The notes below the pieces were generated by a model that was not told where the DNA came from, ran no database searches, and saw nothing but the letters and a program-made list of their open reading frames with translations. This document shows, in pieces, positions 35,599-46,372 of a stretch of 64,000 nt of DNA. The stretch is from Brachymonas sp049977365. GTDB taxonomy: Bacteria > Pseudomonadota > Gammaproteobacteria > Burkholderiales > Burkholderiaceae_C. A program made the translations under genes and the position numbers. The stretch is taken from assembly GCF_049977365.1 (NCBI RefSeq), contig NZ_JBNGEN010000006.1, positions 62,001 to 126,000 on the forward strand. The letters are read 5' to 3'. Each line of letters starts with the position of its first letter. The stretch's first letter is position 1.

Positions 35599-36855
35599 TC
35601 ACGCCGGCGATGCCGGAAAGGAGGCTGCGGGCGTCGCTGTGGCCTCGGGCGATGCCGGGAGCAGGCGGGCGAGCAGGGCGCGGGCGGTGGGGCGGTCGAG
35701 GTAGCGGGGAATGCCGTAGGTGCCGTGGGCCTCGGCAAAGGCGCGGTCGATGAGCAGGTCGACATCCTGCGCCCGCAGCGCCTGCACGGTGGAGGGAATG
35801 CCCATGGCGGCGTTGAGCTGGCGGATGTGGGCGATGAAGGCCGTGGCGGCATCGGCATCGGGCAGGGAGGCCTGGGCCACACCGGCGCAGCGGGCCAGAT
35901 CGGCCAGCCGGTGCGTGCAGGCCGGCAGGGCGTGGGCGAGCACTTCGGGCAGGACGATGGCGTTGGCCAGCCCGTGCGGCACGCCATAGAGCCCGCCGAG
36001 CTGGTGGGCGAAGGCGTGCACATACCCTACGCCGGCCCGGGTGAAGGCAAGACCCGCCATGCTGGAGGCCAGGAGCATGTCCTCGCGGGCGGTCAGGTCA
36101 TGCCCGTTGCGGAAGACCTGCGGCAGCGTGCGCACGAGGGTGGCGCAGGCGGTGCGGGCGAGGGTGTCCGTATCGGGCCGGGCCAGCGTGGAGAGGTAGG
36201 CCTCGATGGCGTGGGTGAGGGCATCCATGCCGGTGCAGGCGGTCAGAAAGGGCGGCAGCCCGAGCGTGAGCAGCGGGTCGAGCGCCACCATGTCGGGGGT
36301 GAGTCTGGGGTCGATCAGGGCGATCTTGGTGTGGCTGTCGCGGTCGGCGATGACGGCCGCAATGGTCACCTCGGAGCCGGTGCCTGCCGTGGTGGGCACG
36401 GCAAAGAGCGGCAGCCCCCGGCGGCGGGGGCGCGCATACAGCCACAGCCCGCGCAGCTCCGCCGGGGGGCGGTGGTTGGCATGGCACAGCACCATGGCCT
36501 TGGCGCAGTCGATGGAGGAGCCACCGCCGACCGCCAGCACGGCATCGGCGCCGGTCTGGCGCAGCCGTGCCACGCCGCGCAGCACCAGCGCATCGTCGGG
36601 ATCGGGCTGCACCTCGTCGAACAGGTTCATACGGACGCCGGCATCCTCCAGCGCATGGCGCAGCGGATCGACCAGACCGAGCTGTACCAGCGGCGCATCG
36701 GTGACGAGCAGCACCTGTCGGGCACCGCTGCGGGCGATGGTGCGGCACAGGCTCAGGGCAGCATGCGGCCCGACCAGGGACAGCGGCCGGGGAAAGACGA
36801 GAAAGGGCAGGGCGGCGCGGTTGATGGCCACGCGCAGGCGGCTTGCGAGGTACAT
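35599..36855 (-). CDS. Iron-containing alcohol dehydrogenase
   Basis: Group III (iron-type) NAD(P)-dependent alcohol dehydrogenase of 418 aa. It shows the cofactor motif GGGSSIDCAKA near residue 95, TTAGTGSEVT near 140, DALTHAIEAYLST and HAFAHQLGGLYGVPHG with the iron-binding His residues. ATG 36855 follows GGGAG at 7 nt. The substrate is unknown; relatives use short-chain alcohols, lactaldehyde, 1,3-propanediol or maleylacetate. The protein ends in an Ala/Pro-rich tail. It sits between an MFS gene and ssb. Confidence 0.9.
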   Translation of the reverse strand: MYLASRLRVAINRAALPFLVFPRPLSLVGPHAALSLCRTIARSGARQVLLVTDAPLVQLGLVDPLRHALEDAGVRMNLFDEVQPDPDDALVLRGVARLRQTGADAVLAVGGGSSIDCAKAMVLCHANHRPPAELRGLWLYARPRRRGLPLFAVPTTAGTGSEVTIAAVIADRDSHTKIALIDPRLTPDMVALDPLLTLGLPPFLTACTGMDALTHAIEAYLSTLARPDTDTLARTACATLVRTLPQVFRNGHDLTAREDMLLASSMAGLAFTRAGVGYVHAFAHQLGGLYGVPHGLANAIVLPEVLAHALPACTHRLADLARCAGVAQASLPDADAATAFIAHIRQLNAAMGIPSTVQALRAQDVDLLIDRAFAEAHGTYGIPRYLDRPTARALLARLLPASPEATATPAASFPASPA

Positions 36856-36999
36856 GCAGGAGCTCCCGGAAGAGGGCCATCTTCGCATGGGGAGCTTCTT
36901 TTTCCGCACGGTCGTGCAGAAAACCGGGTTTTCCCCGGATGTCCGGCTTTCCGCAGGCCCCGGCGGGCCTGCTGGGGCCGAGGCCGGGATGCGGGGGCC

Positions 37000-38265
37000 T
37001 CAGGCCGCGCGAGCCGCTGGACGGGGCGGGCGGGCCGGCGGGCGCAGGCCCCACACGGCCACGAGCCACAGCACGGTCAGGGCCGCGCTGCCCAGGAACA
37101 GGGCCTGGGCACCGGCCACCTTGAGCAGCACGCCGCCGAGCGCACCACCCGTGAACAGGCCGAGCGACTGCATGGTGTTGTAGACGCCCAGGGCCATGCC
37201 GCGGGTCTGCGGCGTGGCCAGGCGCGACATGATGCTGGGCTGGGAGGCTTCGAGCATGTTGAAGCCGCTGAAGAACACCAGCAGCGCCAGCGCGATGCTC
37301 CACATCGAGGGTGCGATGCCGATGGCCTGGCGGCCGGCGAGCCACCACAGCGCGAGCTGCACCAGCCCCACGAGCACGATGGAGGTCAGGAACACCTCGC
37401 GCAGCCGGCCCTGGCGCTCCATGCGGAACAGCACGCCGCCCATGACCACGAAGGAGCCGATCACGGCCGGGAGGTACACCTCCCAGTGGTGGTTCTTGTC
37501 GAGCCCGGCCTGCACCAGCAGCATGGGCACCACCATCCACATGGCCAGCTGCACGGCATGCAGCACGAACACGCTGACGTTGAGCCGCAGCATGTCGGGG
37601 TGGCGCAGCACGGCCGCGAGCGAGCCGCCGACGGCGTGGCCCTTGTGCAGCGGGGGTTCGTCCGGCACGATCAGGTACAGGCCGGCGATGGCCAGCAGGG
37701 CGAGCACGGCCACGAGCCAGAACATGCCCGACAGGCCCATGAGCGCGTCGAGCAGCGGGGAGAGGATCAGCGCCACCGAGAACACCAGGCCGATGCTGCC
37801 GCCGATGATGGCCATGGCCTTGGTGCGCACCGCATCGCGGGTGAGGTCGGCGAGCAGGGCGGTCACGGCGGCCGACACGGCTCCCGCTCCCTGCAGGGCA
37901 CGGCCCCAGAGCAGGCCGTCGAGCGAAGTGGCCAGCGCAGCCACTGCGCTGCCGATGGCAAAGACCACCAGCCCCAGCGTGATCATGCGCTTGCGCCCGA
38001 AGCGGTCGGACGCCATGCCGAAGGGCAGCTGCAGCACCGCCTGGGTGAGGCCGTACACGCCCATGGCCAGGCCGATGCTCGCCGGATTGGCGCCGGGGTA
38101 GTGGCTCGCCTCGATCTCGAAGACCGGCACGACCAGAAACAGGCCCAGCATGCGCAGGGCGAAGATGAGCGCCAGGCCCAGACTGGCGTGGCGCTCGGAG
38201 GGATTCATCTTGCTGGAGGAGTCCGCGTCGCCAGCGGCGGGGACGGAGGAGGCAGGGGTGTTCAC
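37000..38265 (-). CDS. MFS transporter (YajR-like drug:H+ antiporter type)
   Basis: Twelve-span MFS protein of 421 aa. It has the motif FGMASDRFGRKRMITLG between spans 2 and 3 and AGAVSAAVTALLADLT in the middle, as in DHA1/YajR-like exporters. The substrate is unknown. I placed the start at GTG 38265, which has AAGGA at 8 nt. ATG 38208 (MNPSERHASLG) is the next choice and gives the more usual N-terminus, but lacks a Shine-Dalgarno. An MFS gene of this kind next to ssb is common in Burkholderiales. Confidence 0.87.
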   Translation of the reverse strand: MNTPASSVPAAGDADSSSKMNPSERHASLGLALIFALRMLGLFLVVPVFEIEASHYPGANPASIGLAMGVYGLTQAVLQLPFGMASDRFGRKRMITLGLVVFAIGSAVAALATSLDGLLWGRALQGAGAVSAAVTALLADLTRDAVRTKAMAIIGGSIGLVFSVALILSPLLDALMGLSGMFWLVAVLALLAIAGLYLIVPDEPPLHKGHAVGGSLAAVLRHPDMLRLNVSVFVLHAVQLAMWMVVPMLLVQAGLDKNHHWEVYLPAVIGSFVVMGGVLFRMERQGRLREVFLTSIVLVGLVQLALWWLAGRQAIGIAPSMWSIALALLVFFSGFNMLEASQPSIMSRLATPQTRGMALGVYNTMQSLGLFTGGALGGVLLKVAGAQALFLGSAALTVLWLVAVWGLRPPARPPRPAARAA

Positions 38266-38449
38266 GAAGGCGGTCCTTGCAACGGAAGTGCCGCCCGGCA
38301 GCCGTCCTTCGCGGGGGGAGGGGCTGGCGTGGCGGCAGGAGCTGTGCGTGTCGCAGGACAGGGCGGCACGCAGGGCGCTGAAAACGCCATTTTCAGGGAT
38401 TTTACGGATATCGGAGCACAAAGGCCCTGATCGTGCCGTGGGGGTGGCG

Positions 38450-38761
38450 TCAGCGGCAGCCGTGGTAGTTCTTGCGGCCGGAGGGCGTCAGGGTATAGCG
38501 GCCGCCGCGTTTGCCCACCAGGCAGGGGCGCGCCTCGCCGCGTGTGCTGCGGCGGTGGGTGGTCACGCGCGTGACCTTCTGGCGGCCCGAGGCACAGGCC
38601 GACTGCTGCATGGAAGTGCGGCCGTCGGGCGTCTGGCAGTGGTAGACGTACATCTCGGTGGGGGCCGAGGGCGCGGCGGAAGCTGCCAGGGGGGCCATCA
38701 GCAGGCCAAGCACGGCAGCCAGCAGGCATCGGAACGGACGGGATGGGAGCAGGGCATGCAT
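38450..38761 (-). CDS. Small secreted DUF4124-like protein
   Basis: 103 aa with a signal peptide (CLLAAVLGLLMAPLAASA), then MYVYHCQTPDGRTSMQQSAC, which resembles the DUF4124 segment with two cysteines. A basic C-terminus with two more cysteines follows, so it is probably a periplasmic protein with disulfides. The role is unknown. ATG 38761 gives the best signal peptide; an in-frame ATG at 38812 would lengthen it by 17 residues. It sits 65 nt upstream of the end of the kup genes' strand partner, just downstream of kup copy 2. Confidence 0.65.
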   Translation of the reverse strand: MHALLPSRPFRCLLAAVLGLLMAPLAASAAPSAPTEMYVYHCQTPDGRTSMQQSACASGRQKVTRVTTHRRSTRGEARPCLVGKRGGRYTLTPSGRKNYHGCR

Positions 38762-38826
38762 GTCAGAACGGAGCGTGTGAGAGGAAGGGAAGGAGGCAGG
38801 GCGCCCCCGCATGAGCGGCAGGAGGT

Positions 38827-40773
38827 TCAGATTTCCACCTTGGAGCCGAGTTCGACCACCGCGTTGCTCGGCAGGTGCAGGAAGTCGGCGGCGCCGCTGG
38901 CGTTGTGGTGCATCTGGGCAAAGAGCTTTTCGCGCCAGGGTGCCATGCCGTCGCCCACCGTGGGCACCACGCTGTCGCGCGAGAGGAAGTAGCTCGTGAG
39001 CATGGGGTCGAGCTGGCAGCCGTGGGCCGTGAGCACGGACAGCGCCTGGGGCAGGTTGGGCTCGTCCATGTAGCCGTAGTTCACCACGACCTGCCAGCAG
39101 TCATGCCCGAGCGACTCCACCGTCACGCGCTCGGCCGGGTCGATCCAGGGCGACTCGTGGTTGCAGACGGTCACGAAGATGTTCTGCTCGTGCAGCACCT
39201 TGTTGTGCTTGAGGTTGTGCAGCAGGGCGTTGGGCACGTTCATGCGGTTGGCGGTCAGGAACACGGCGGTGCCGGCCACGCGCGTGGGCGGGGCCATGAA
39301 GACCGCATCCAGAAAGGGCTTGAGCTCCATGCCTTCCGAGACGAGCTTGCGGTTGAGCAGGGCCCGGCCGTCGCGCCAGGTCACCATGAGGGCGAACACC
39401 GACCCCGCAATGAGCAGCGGAAACCAGCCCCCGTGGGCGAGCTTGAGCAGGTTGGAGCCCCAGAACGCCAGATCCACCACCAGGAAGAAGCTCGTGGCCA
39501 GCAGGGCCGGCAGCATGCGCATGTGCCAGCCGTAGTGGATCACCACAAAGGTGAGCAGCGTGGTGATGAGCATGTCGGTCGTCACCGCAATGCCGTAGGC
39601 AGCCGCCAGGTGGCTCGACGAGCGGAACAGCATCACGGCGAGCACGATCATCACGAACAGGCTCCAGTTCACCAGCGGCACGTAGATCTGGCCCGCCTCA
39701 CGCGCGCTGGTGTGCAGCACCTGCAGACGGGGCAGGAAGCCGAGCTGCACCACCTGCTTGGTGACGCTGAAGGCGCCCGAGATGAGTGCCTGCGAGGCGA
39801 TGACCGTGGCGGCGGTGGCCAGCACCACGAGCGGCACCAGGCCCCAGGTCGGCGCGAGCAGGAAGAAGGGGTTCTTCACGGCCGAGGGGTGGGCCAGCAG
39901 CAGGGCGCCCTGCCCGAAATAGTTGAGCGTGAGCGCGGGCATGACCATGAAGTACCAGGCCAGCCGGATCGGCCGCTTGCCGAAGTGGCCCATGTCGGCG
40001 TACAGCGCCTCGCCGCCGGTGACGCACAGCACCACGGCCCCCAGGATGATGAAGGTCACCTTGGGCTGGCTCCAGATGAAGTGCAGGGCGTAGGTGGGGC
40101 TGATGGCCTTGAGGATTTCCGGGTGGCCGGCGATGTGCCAGATGCCGAGCGCGGCGATCACCAGGAACCACAGCGACATGACCGGCCCGAAGAAGCGCCC
40201 GATGCCGGCCGTGCCGTGCTTCTGCACCCAGAACAGCACCAGCAGCACGACGAGGGTGATGGGAATCACGTACTCCTGAAAGGTCGGGGAGACGACTTCG
40301 AGCCCCTCGACCGCCGAGAGCACCGAGATGGCCGGGGTGATGACCCCGTCGCCGTAGAAGAGGCAGGTGCCGAAGATGCCCACCAGCAGCATCCAGTGGC
40401 GCAGCCGGGGCCGGTCCTGCACCGCCTGCGAGGCGAGCGTGAGCATGGCGACCAGACCCCCTTCGCCGTTGTTGTCGGCGCGCAGCACGAGCGTCACGTA
40501 CTTGAGCGTGACGATGACCGTGAGCGTCCAGAAGAAGATCGAGAGAATGCCGTAGACGTTGGTGGGCGTGAAGGGCACATGGCCCGACCCGAACACCTCC
40601 TTGACCGCGTAGAGCACGCTGGTGCCGATGTCGCCGTAGACGATGCCCATGGCACCGAGGATGAGCATGGGCAGGGAGGTGGGGGCGTGGTGTTCCTGAT
40701 TCTGCAAGGGCGATGCGTGTGCCAGGGGCCCTGACCCGTGCAGGACGGTCCACGGGCCATGGCGCACGTCCAT
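38827..40773 (-). CDS. kup: Kup-family potassium uptake protein (distal copy)
   Basis: Low-affinity K+:H+ symporter of the KUP/HAK family. The protein is 648 aa. It shows GIVYGDIGTSVLYA in span 1, FYGDGVITPAISVLSAVEG, GGEALYADMGHFG and the cytoplasmic C-terminal domain ending LGSKVEI. The N-terminus is about 22 residues longer than the other copy; no Shine-Dalgarno supports ATG 40773, so the start is uncertain. It lies 163 nt downstream of the second kup gene on the same strand. The two products are very similar from end to end, so this is a tandem duplication. Confidence 0.92.
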   Translation of the reverse strand: MDVRHGPWTVLHGSGPLAHASPLQNQEHHAPTSLPMLILGAMGIVYGDIGTSVLYAVKEVFGSGHVPFTPTNVYGILSIFFWTLTVIVTLKYVTLVLRADNNGEGGLVAMLTLASQAVQDRPRLRHWMLLVGIFGTCLFYGDGVITPAISVLSAVEGLEVVSPTFQEYVIPITLVVLLVLFWVQKHGTAGIGRFFGPVMSLWFLVIAALGIWHIAGHPEILKAISPTYALHFIWSQPKVTFIILGAVVLCVTGGEALYADMGHFGKRPIRLAWYFMVMPALTLNYFGQGALLLAHPSAVKNPFFLLAPTWGLVPLVVLATAATVIASQALISGAFSVTKQVVQLGFLPRLQVLHTSAREAGQIYVPLVNWSLFVMIVLAVMLFRSSSHLAAAYGIAVTTDMLITTLLTFVVIHYGWHMRMLPALLATSFFLVVDLAFWGSNLLKLAHGGWFPLLIAGSVFALMVTWRDGRALLNRKLVSEGMELKPFLDAVFMAPPTRVAGTAVFLTANRMNVPNALLHNLKHNKVLHEQNIFVTVCNHESPWIDPAERVTVESLGHDCWQVVVNYGYMDEPNLPQALSVLTAHGCQLDPMLTSYFLSRDSVVPTVGDGMAPWREKLFAQMHHNASGAADFLHLPSNAVVELGSKVEI

Positions 40774-40936
40774 GAAAGGGGAAAAGGCTCGGGGTCCCGT
40801 GGGCACACGTCTTGCAGGCGCAGGCCGGGGACCGGCGTGTGATCAAGTGTACCGAATTGTGAACGGCACTCCCACCCCGCGTTTCCCCCGCGCGTGCCCG
40901 CTCCCCCGTGGTGCGGGCACAGCGGGAGCCGCAGGC

Positions 40937-42814
40937 TCAGATTTCGACCTTGGAGCCGAGTTCCACCACGCCGTTGCTGGGCAGGCGCAGGAAGTCGGCC
41001 ACCGAGCTGGCGTTGTGGTGCATCTGGGCAAAGAGCTTTTCGCGCCAGGGCGCCATGCCCTCGCCCAGCGTGGGCACCACGTTGTCGCGCGAGATGAAGT
41101 AGCTCGTCTTCATGGGATCGAGCGGGCAGCCCTGCTCCTGCAGAGGCTGGATGGCCAGCGGCAGGTTGGGTTCGTCCATGAAGCCGTAGTTGAGGCAGAC
41201 CTGCCAGCAGTCGTGCCCCAGGGGGGTGACGGTCAGGCGGTCTTCGGGGGCGATCCACGGCACCTCGTGGTTGCGCACGTTCACGAACAGGTTGTAGCGG
41301 TGCAGCACCATGTTGTGCTTGAGGTTGTGCAGGAGCGCGTTGGGCACGGTGCCCGGGTTGGCGCTCAGGAACACCGCCGTGCCGTTGACGCGTACCGGCG
41401 GCTCCAGAAAGAGCGCGTCCAGGAACTCCGACAGCCCCAGGCTGTCGCGCCGCAGCTTGCTCGTGAGCAGCGTGCGCCCCTGCTTCCAGGTCAGCATCAG
41501 GATGAACAGCGCCCCGGCGATGAGCAGCGGAAACCAGCCGCCTTCGATGAGCTTGAGCAGGTTCGACGACCAGAAGGCGAAGTCGATCAGTATGAAAAAG
41601 GACGTGGCCCCCAGCGCCACCGGCAGCGGGTAGTGCCACACATGACGCACCACGAAGTAGGTCATGAAGGTGGTGATGATCATGTTGGTCGTCACCGCGA
41701 TGCCGTAGGCACCCGCGAGGTTGGCCGAGGAGCGGAACAGCACCACCGCCAGCACGATGGCCACGAACAGCGCCCAGTTCACGAAGGGCAGGTAGATCTG
41801 GCCGGTTTCCTGGGCGTTGGTGTGCAGCACCTGCAGGCGCGGCAGAAAGCCGAGCTGGATGATCTGCTTGGTGGCGCTGTAGGCCCCCGAGATCAGCGCC
41901 TGCGAGGCAATGACCGTGGCGGCGGTGGCCAGCCCCACCAGCGGCAGCGTGAGCCAGGCCGGAGCCATGAGGAAGAAGGGGTTCTTCATGGCGGCCGGAT
42001 GGGCGAGCAGCAGCGCGCCCTGCCCGAAGTAGTTGATCGTGAGTGCGGGCATCACCAGCGCATACCATGCGATCTGGATCGGGCGGCGGCCGAAGTGGCC
42101 CATGTCGGCATACAGGGCCTCGCCGCCGGTGACGCACAGCACCACGGCACCGAGCGTCACGAAGGTGACGAGCGGCTGGCGGGCAATGAAGCGCAGGGCA
42201 AACAGGGGGTTGATGGCACGCAGGATGTCGGGATGTCCGGCGATCTGCACTGCGCCCATGACCGCGATCACGATGAACCACAGCACCATCACGGGCCCAA
42301 ACAGTCGCCCGATGCCGGCCGTGCCGTGCTTCTGCACCAGAAACAGCCCCAGCAGGATCACCAGCGTGAGCGGAATCACCCAGGGCTTGAAGGCGTGCGA
42401 GACCACCTCCAGCCCCTCGACCGCCGAGAGCACCGAGATGGCCGGGGTGATGACCCCGTCGCCGTAGAACAGGCAGGCTCCGAAGATGCCCAGCAGCAGC
42501 AGCAGGTTGCGCGTGCGCGGGCGGTCATGCACCGCCTGGGTGGCTAGGGCCAGCAGGGCCACGAGGCCGCCTTCGCCGTGGTTGTCGGCACGCAGCACCA
42601 GCGTCACGTACTTGAGCGAGACGATGAGGGTGAGCGTCCAGAAGAAGAGCGACAGTATCCCGTACACATTGGCCGGAGTGGGGCTGATCTGCCCCACGTC
42701 GAATACCGTCTGGACGGCATACAGCACACTGGTGCCGATGTCGCCGTAGACCACGCCGATGGCGCCCAGGATGGCGGCGCCCATGGCCGTCTTTGCGTTG
42801 TCATGGTGTTGCAT
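40937..42814 (-). CDS. kup: Kup-family potassium uptake protein (proximal copy)
   Basis: KUP-type potassium symporter of 625 aa, the usual length. Motifs are GVVYGDIGTSVLYAV, FYGDGVITPAISVLSAVEG, GGEALYADMGHFGRRP and the C-terminal PSNGVVELGSKVEI. About 12 membrane spans are followed by a cytoplasmic domain of roughly 170 residues. It is preceded by a 539-nt non-coding leader with stable stems and by a two-component system on the same strand, which may or may not control it. Confidence 0.94.
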   Translation of the reverse strand: MQHHDNAKTAMGAAILGAIGVVYGDIGTSVLYAVQTVFDVGQISPTPANVYGILSLFFWTLTLIVSLKYVTLVLRADNHGEGGLVALLALATQAVHDRPRTRNLLLLLGIFGACLFYGDGVITPAISVLSAVEGLEVVSHAFKPWVIPLTLVILLGLFLVQKHGTAGIGRLFGPVMVLWFIVIAVMGAVQIAGHPDILRAINPLFALRFIARQPLVTFVTLGAVVLCVTGGEALYADMGHFGRRPIQIAWYALVMPALTINYFGQGALLLAHPAAMKNPFFLMAPAWLTLPLVGLATAATVIASQALISGAYSATKQIIQLGFLPRLQVLHTNAQETGQIYLPFVNWALFVAIVLAVVLFRSSANLAGAYGIAVTTNMIITTFMTYFVVRHVWHYPLPVALGATSFFILIDFAFWSSNLLKLIEGGWFPLLIAGALFILMLTWKQGRTLLTSKLRRDSLGLSEFLDALFLEPPVRVNGTAVFLSANPGTVPNALLHNLKHNMVLHRYNLFVNVRNHEVPWIAPEDRLTVTPLGHDCWQVCLNYGFMDEPNLPLAIQPLQEQGCPLDPMKTSYFISRDNVVPTLGEGMAPWREKLFAQMHHNASSVADFLRLPSNGVVELGSKVEI

Positions 42815-43353
42815 GCATGTGCCACGCACCGTCGGAGGGGCCGGTCTGCGCGCACCGTGCAGGCACGGCGGCAGCGGCGGGTGGCCCGCTCCTCTCCTGC
42901 CGCACAGGGGCAGCAGGTAACCTGCACCCATTTCCGGCAGGCCGGGAATGGACAAGGCGGTGATAGATCGCGTCCTTGAAACAAGATGTGTGCATTGTGC
43001 CGTTTCGCATGCAAATGGCAACAGGATGCTGAATGGATTTTCTGTGCCCCAGGCAGGGGGCTGCTGCGCGGTGTGTGGCGTGCGATCGACAGAAATGCTG
43101 CCCTGCAGCATGCTTTTGCACTGGAGGGCGGCGCTGCGTGCGCAGTTCCTGCAAGCGGAAGTATGCAGCGCGGTCGCTGCGGGAGCTGGGGGGAGGGGCA
43201 CGGGATGCCTCCCGGATTTTTCGGAGCCCGGCCCGGCATGCATGCCGGAAGACACGGCACGGCCTGGCATGGTGGGGGTGCTGCGCGGCAGATGCGGTGG
43301 AGGATGCCATGTCGGGCGATGGCCGGCGGCGGCCTCGTCCCGTGGCGTGGGCT
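42815..43353 (-). other. Long non-coding leader of the kup genes
   Basis: 539 nt without a convincing gene, between the histidine kinase stop and the proximal kup start. On the minus strand it contains a near-perfect 11-bp palindrome (42928-42951, one mismatch) followed at once by GCAGGT-T-ACCTGC (42925-42913). A region of lower GC (42960-43045) includes TTGCCA, which could be a -35. I do not recognise a known riboswitch, but a structured leader in front of a K+ transporter is worth comparing. Confidence 0.4.
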
Positions 43354-45000
43354 TTACGCGGCAGGGGCGGGCGGGACGGGAGGATCGTCCGCTGCGCTTC
43401 CCACGGCTGGCGTCGTGGGAGCTGGTGTCGGCGTGGCGTCAGGCCTTTCCGCCAGGGGGGCGGTGGGCAAAGGTGCAGGAGCAGCCGGGGACGGCGCACG
43501 TCCCGGCGGGTCGATGGATTCGAAGCGCACCGAGAACAGGGCGCCACGGCGGGTGGCGCGGGGCTGGGCGTCTTCCAGCGTGATGGTGGCACCGTGGCGG
43601 CGGGCGATCTCGCGCACGATGGGCAGGCCCAGCCCGGACCCGTCCGCCCCGTTGCCCAGCGTGCGGTAGAAGGGCTTGAACACCTCCTCGCGCTCGCTCG
43701 GGGCGATGCCGGGGCCATTGTCTTCCACCTGCACCATCAGCACCCGGCCGTAGGGGTCGGAGAGCACGCGCGCCGTGACCATGCCGGGCAGGCTTTCGTC
43801 GTCGGCAGGGGTGTAGTTGATGGCGTTGTCCACCAGATTGCGCACCAGTTCCTGCAGCAGCACGGGGTTGCCTTCGACCCAGGCGCCTTCGTCGCCGGGG
43901 CCGATGCCCTCGTAGCCGAGGTCGATGTGCTTGTCGAGGGCGCGCGGCAGGCAGTCCTGCACCACCTCGCGGATCAGCCTGGGCATGTTGCAGGGCAGGC
44001 GTTCGAGCGTGCCGTTCTCGGCGCGCGACATGGCCAGCAGCTGGTTGACCGAGTGCGTGGCGCGCATGCTGGAGCGGCCGATCTGTTCGAGCGTGTGCTT
44101 GAGCTCCTCTGCGCTGGTGCCGGTGCGCAGCGCCAGGTCGGCCTGCATGCGCAGACCTGCCAGCGGCGTCTTGAGCTGGTGGGCCGCATCGGCCAGAAAG
44201 CGCTTCTGGTTGGCGGCCAGCTGCTTCTGGCGGTCGATGAGCTCGTTGACCGAGCCCACGAGCGGCGACACCTCGATGGGCACCGAACGCGCATCGAGCG
44301 GGCTCAGGTCGTCCGGCGAGCGGGCGCGGATGCGCTCCTGCAGCTCCCCGAGGGGCCGTATGCCGCGCGACAGCGCGAGCCAGATCAGCACCAGCGTGAT
44401 GGGCAGGATGATGAACTGCGGCAGCATCACGCCCTTGATGATCTCGGTGGCCAGCAGCGAGCGCTTCTCGCGCGTTTCGGCCACCTGGATGGTGATGGTG
44501 TGGTCGGCGATCTCGCCCCGGGAGGCATAGGGGGCGAGGGCCGTCTCGCCGGCCAGCACGCGCAGCTCCACGATGCGCACATCGAGCGACTGCCCCTGCC
44601 CGGTGTGCATCACGCCGTCGCGCAGCTGCACCTGGCCGATGGGGGGCTCGGGCAGGTCGGAGTCGGGCGGCGGAAAGCCGCTCTCGCCGCCCATGAGCTC
44701 CCCGCGCGGGCCCCGGATCTGGAAGAACACCTGGTCGGTGCCGTCGGCGCGCAGCAGGTCGCTCGCCTGGGGCGGGAGCGAGAACGAGGGGTGGCCCTGG
44801 GCATCCATGCCCACGAGCTGGGTAAGGGCCTGGGCGCTGTTGATGAGGGCGCGGTCGAAGGGCTTGTTGGCGATGTTCTGCGCCACCAGCCACGTCAGGC
44901 CCAGGCTGATCGGCCACAGGAGCAGCAGCGGCGTGAGCATCCAGTCGAGAATCTCGCCGAACAGCGAGCGTTGCTCGCGGCGGAACAGTCTCCAGCGCAC
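43354..45000 (-). CDS. Sensor histidine kinase (TctE-like)
   Basis: Membrane sensor kinase of 548 aa. Span 1 is at about residues 21-40, followed by a periplasmic 2CSK_N-type domain to about 185, span 2 (PQFIILPITLVLIWLAL), then a HAMP segment. The HisKA H box is AAHQLKTPLAGLR (His274), the N box LVDNAINYTP, and the G boxes VEDNGPGIAPSE and GSGLGLPIVREI. It ends with a long Pro/Ala tail of about 50 residues of unclear use. The start is GTG 45000, 15 nt after the response-regulator stop. TctE relatives often sense tricarboxylates, but the ligand here is unknown. Confidence 0.93.
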   Translation of the reverse strand: MRWRLFRREQRSLFGEILDWMLTPLLLLWPISLGLTWLVAQNIANKPFDRALINSAQALTQLVGMDAQGHPSFSLPPQASDLLRADGTDQVFFQIRGPRGELMGGESGFPPPDSDLPEPPIGQVQLRDGVMHTGQGQSLDVRIVELRVLAGETALAPYASRGEIADHTITIQVAETREKRSLLATEIIKGVMLPQFIILPITLVLIWLALSRGIRPLGELQERIRARSPDDLSPLDARSVPIEVSPLVGSVNELIDRQKQLAANQKRFLADAAHQLKTPLAGLRMQADLALRTGTSAEELKHTLEQIGRSSMRATHSVNQLLAMSRAENGTLERLPCNMPRLIREVVQDCLPRALDKHIDLGYEGIGPGDEGAWVEGNPVLLQELVRNLVDNAINYTPADDESLPGMVTARVLSDPYGRVLMVQVEDNGPGIAPSEREEVFKPFYRTLGNGADGSGLGLPIVREIARRHGATITLEDAQPRATRRGALFSVRFESIDPPGRAPSPAAPAPLPTAPLAERPDATPTPAPTTPAVGSAADDPPVPPAPAA

Positions 45001-45015
45001 GCGGGGCCGCTCCGG

Positions 45016-45690
<675 letters not shown>

Positions 45691-45854
45691 GTCATCTCCT
45701 GCTCTCGTGGCGTGCGGCGCCTTGTCTCTGGGCGTTTTATCGAATTGTAAAACGGTCTTTCAACGCCCGAGGACAAGGCCCCTGATGCGGACCGGCCACA
45801 GGGGCCGGCGCACGCGGGACATGCAGGAAACGGCAGGGGCTGTTCCGCCCCGCT

Positions 45855-46088
45855 TCACGCTCGCTTGATGAGGCGCAGCACCACGATGAGGATCACGGCG
45901 CCGAGCGTGGCCACCAGGATGCGGCCCAGCAGCCCACCGCCCGAGCCGCCGAAGATGAAGCCGCCGATGAGGGCACCGAGCACCCCCACAGCCATGTCTC
46001 CGGCCATGCCAAAACCGCCACCCCGCATCAGCGTGCCTGCCAGCCAGCCTGCCACGAGACCCACGAGAAGAAGATAAAGGATTCCCAT
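45855..46088 (-). CDS. GlsB/YeaQ/YmgE-family small membrane protein
   Basis: 77-aa inner-membrane protein of the transglycosylase-associated (YeaQ/YmgE) family, often stress-induced; the molecular role is unknown. Three hydrophobic segments contain glycine-rich motifs (LVAGWLAGTLMRGGGFG, GVLGALIGGFIFGG). ATG 46088 gives MGILYLLLVG, the usual start. It lies upstream of the two-component operon with 164 nt between, probably as an independent unit. Confidence 0.9.
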   Translation of the reverse strand: MGILYLLLVGLVAGWLAGTLMRGGGFGMAGDMAVGVLGALIGGFIFGGSGGGLLGRILVATLGAVILIVVLRLIKRA

Positions 46089-46372
46089 GATCCATGACTC
46101 CCATCTCCGCACTTTGGGGCATTCCGGGTGGAATGCGCCTTCCGAGTCCGGTGCAACCAGTCTAGTGCGGGCATGGCTGCGCCTTATGGAACATGGCGTA
46201 AATGTCTGTTTCGGTCACTACGATCCGTAGGTGGGCAGGTGTTCTGTCGTTATCGGAATGGATCGGCGGTCATCTTGTGGTGATTTTTCAGGGTGCGCCA
46301 TGGATCTCGGCGTCTGGGGGAGCGGGCTGGAGGGGGCAATTGGCCCAGCCACCCGGGAGCGGGCCACCCGGT

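Noticed and set aside
42815..43353. A known K+-linked c-di-AMP riboswitch in the kup leader
   Set aside because: I could not match the conserved core of that riboswitch by eye. Only generic stems are visible.
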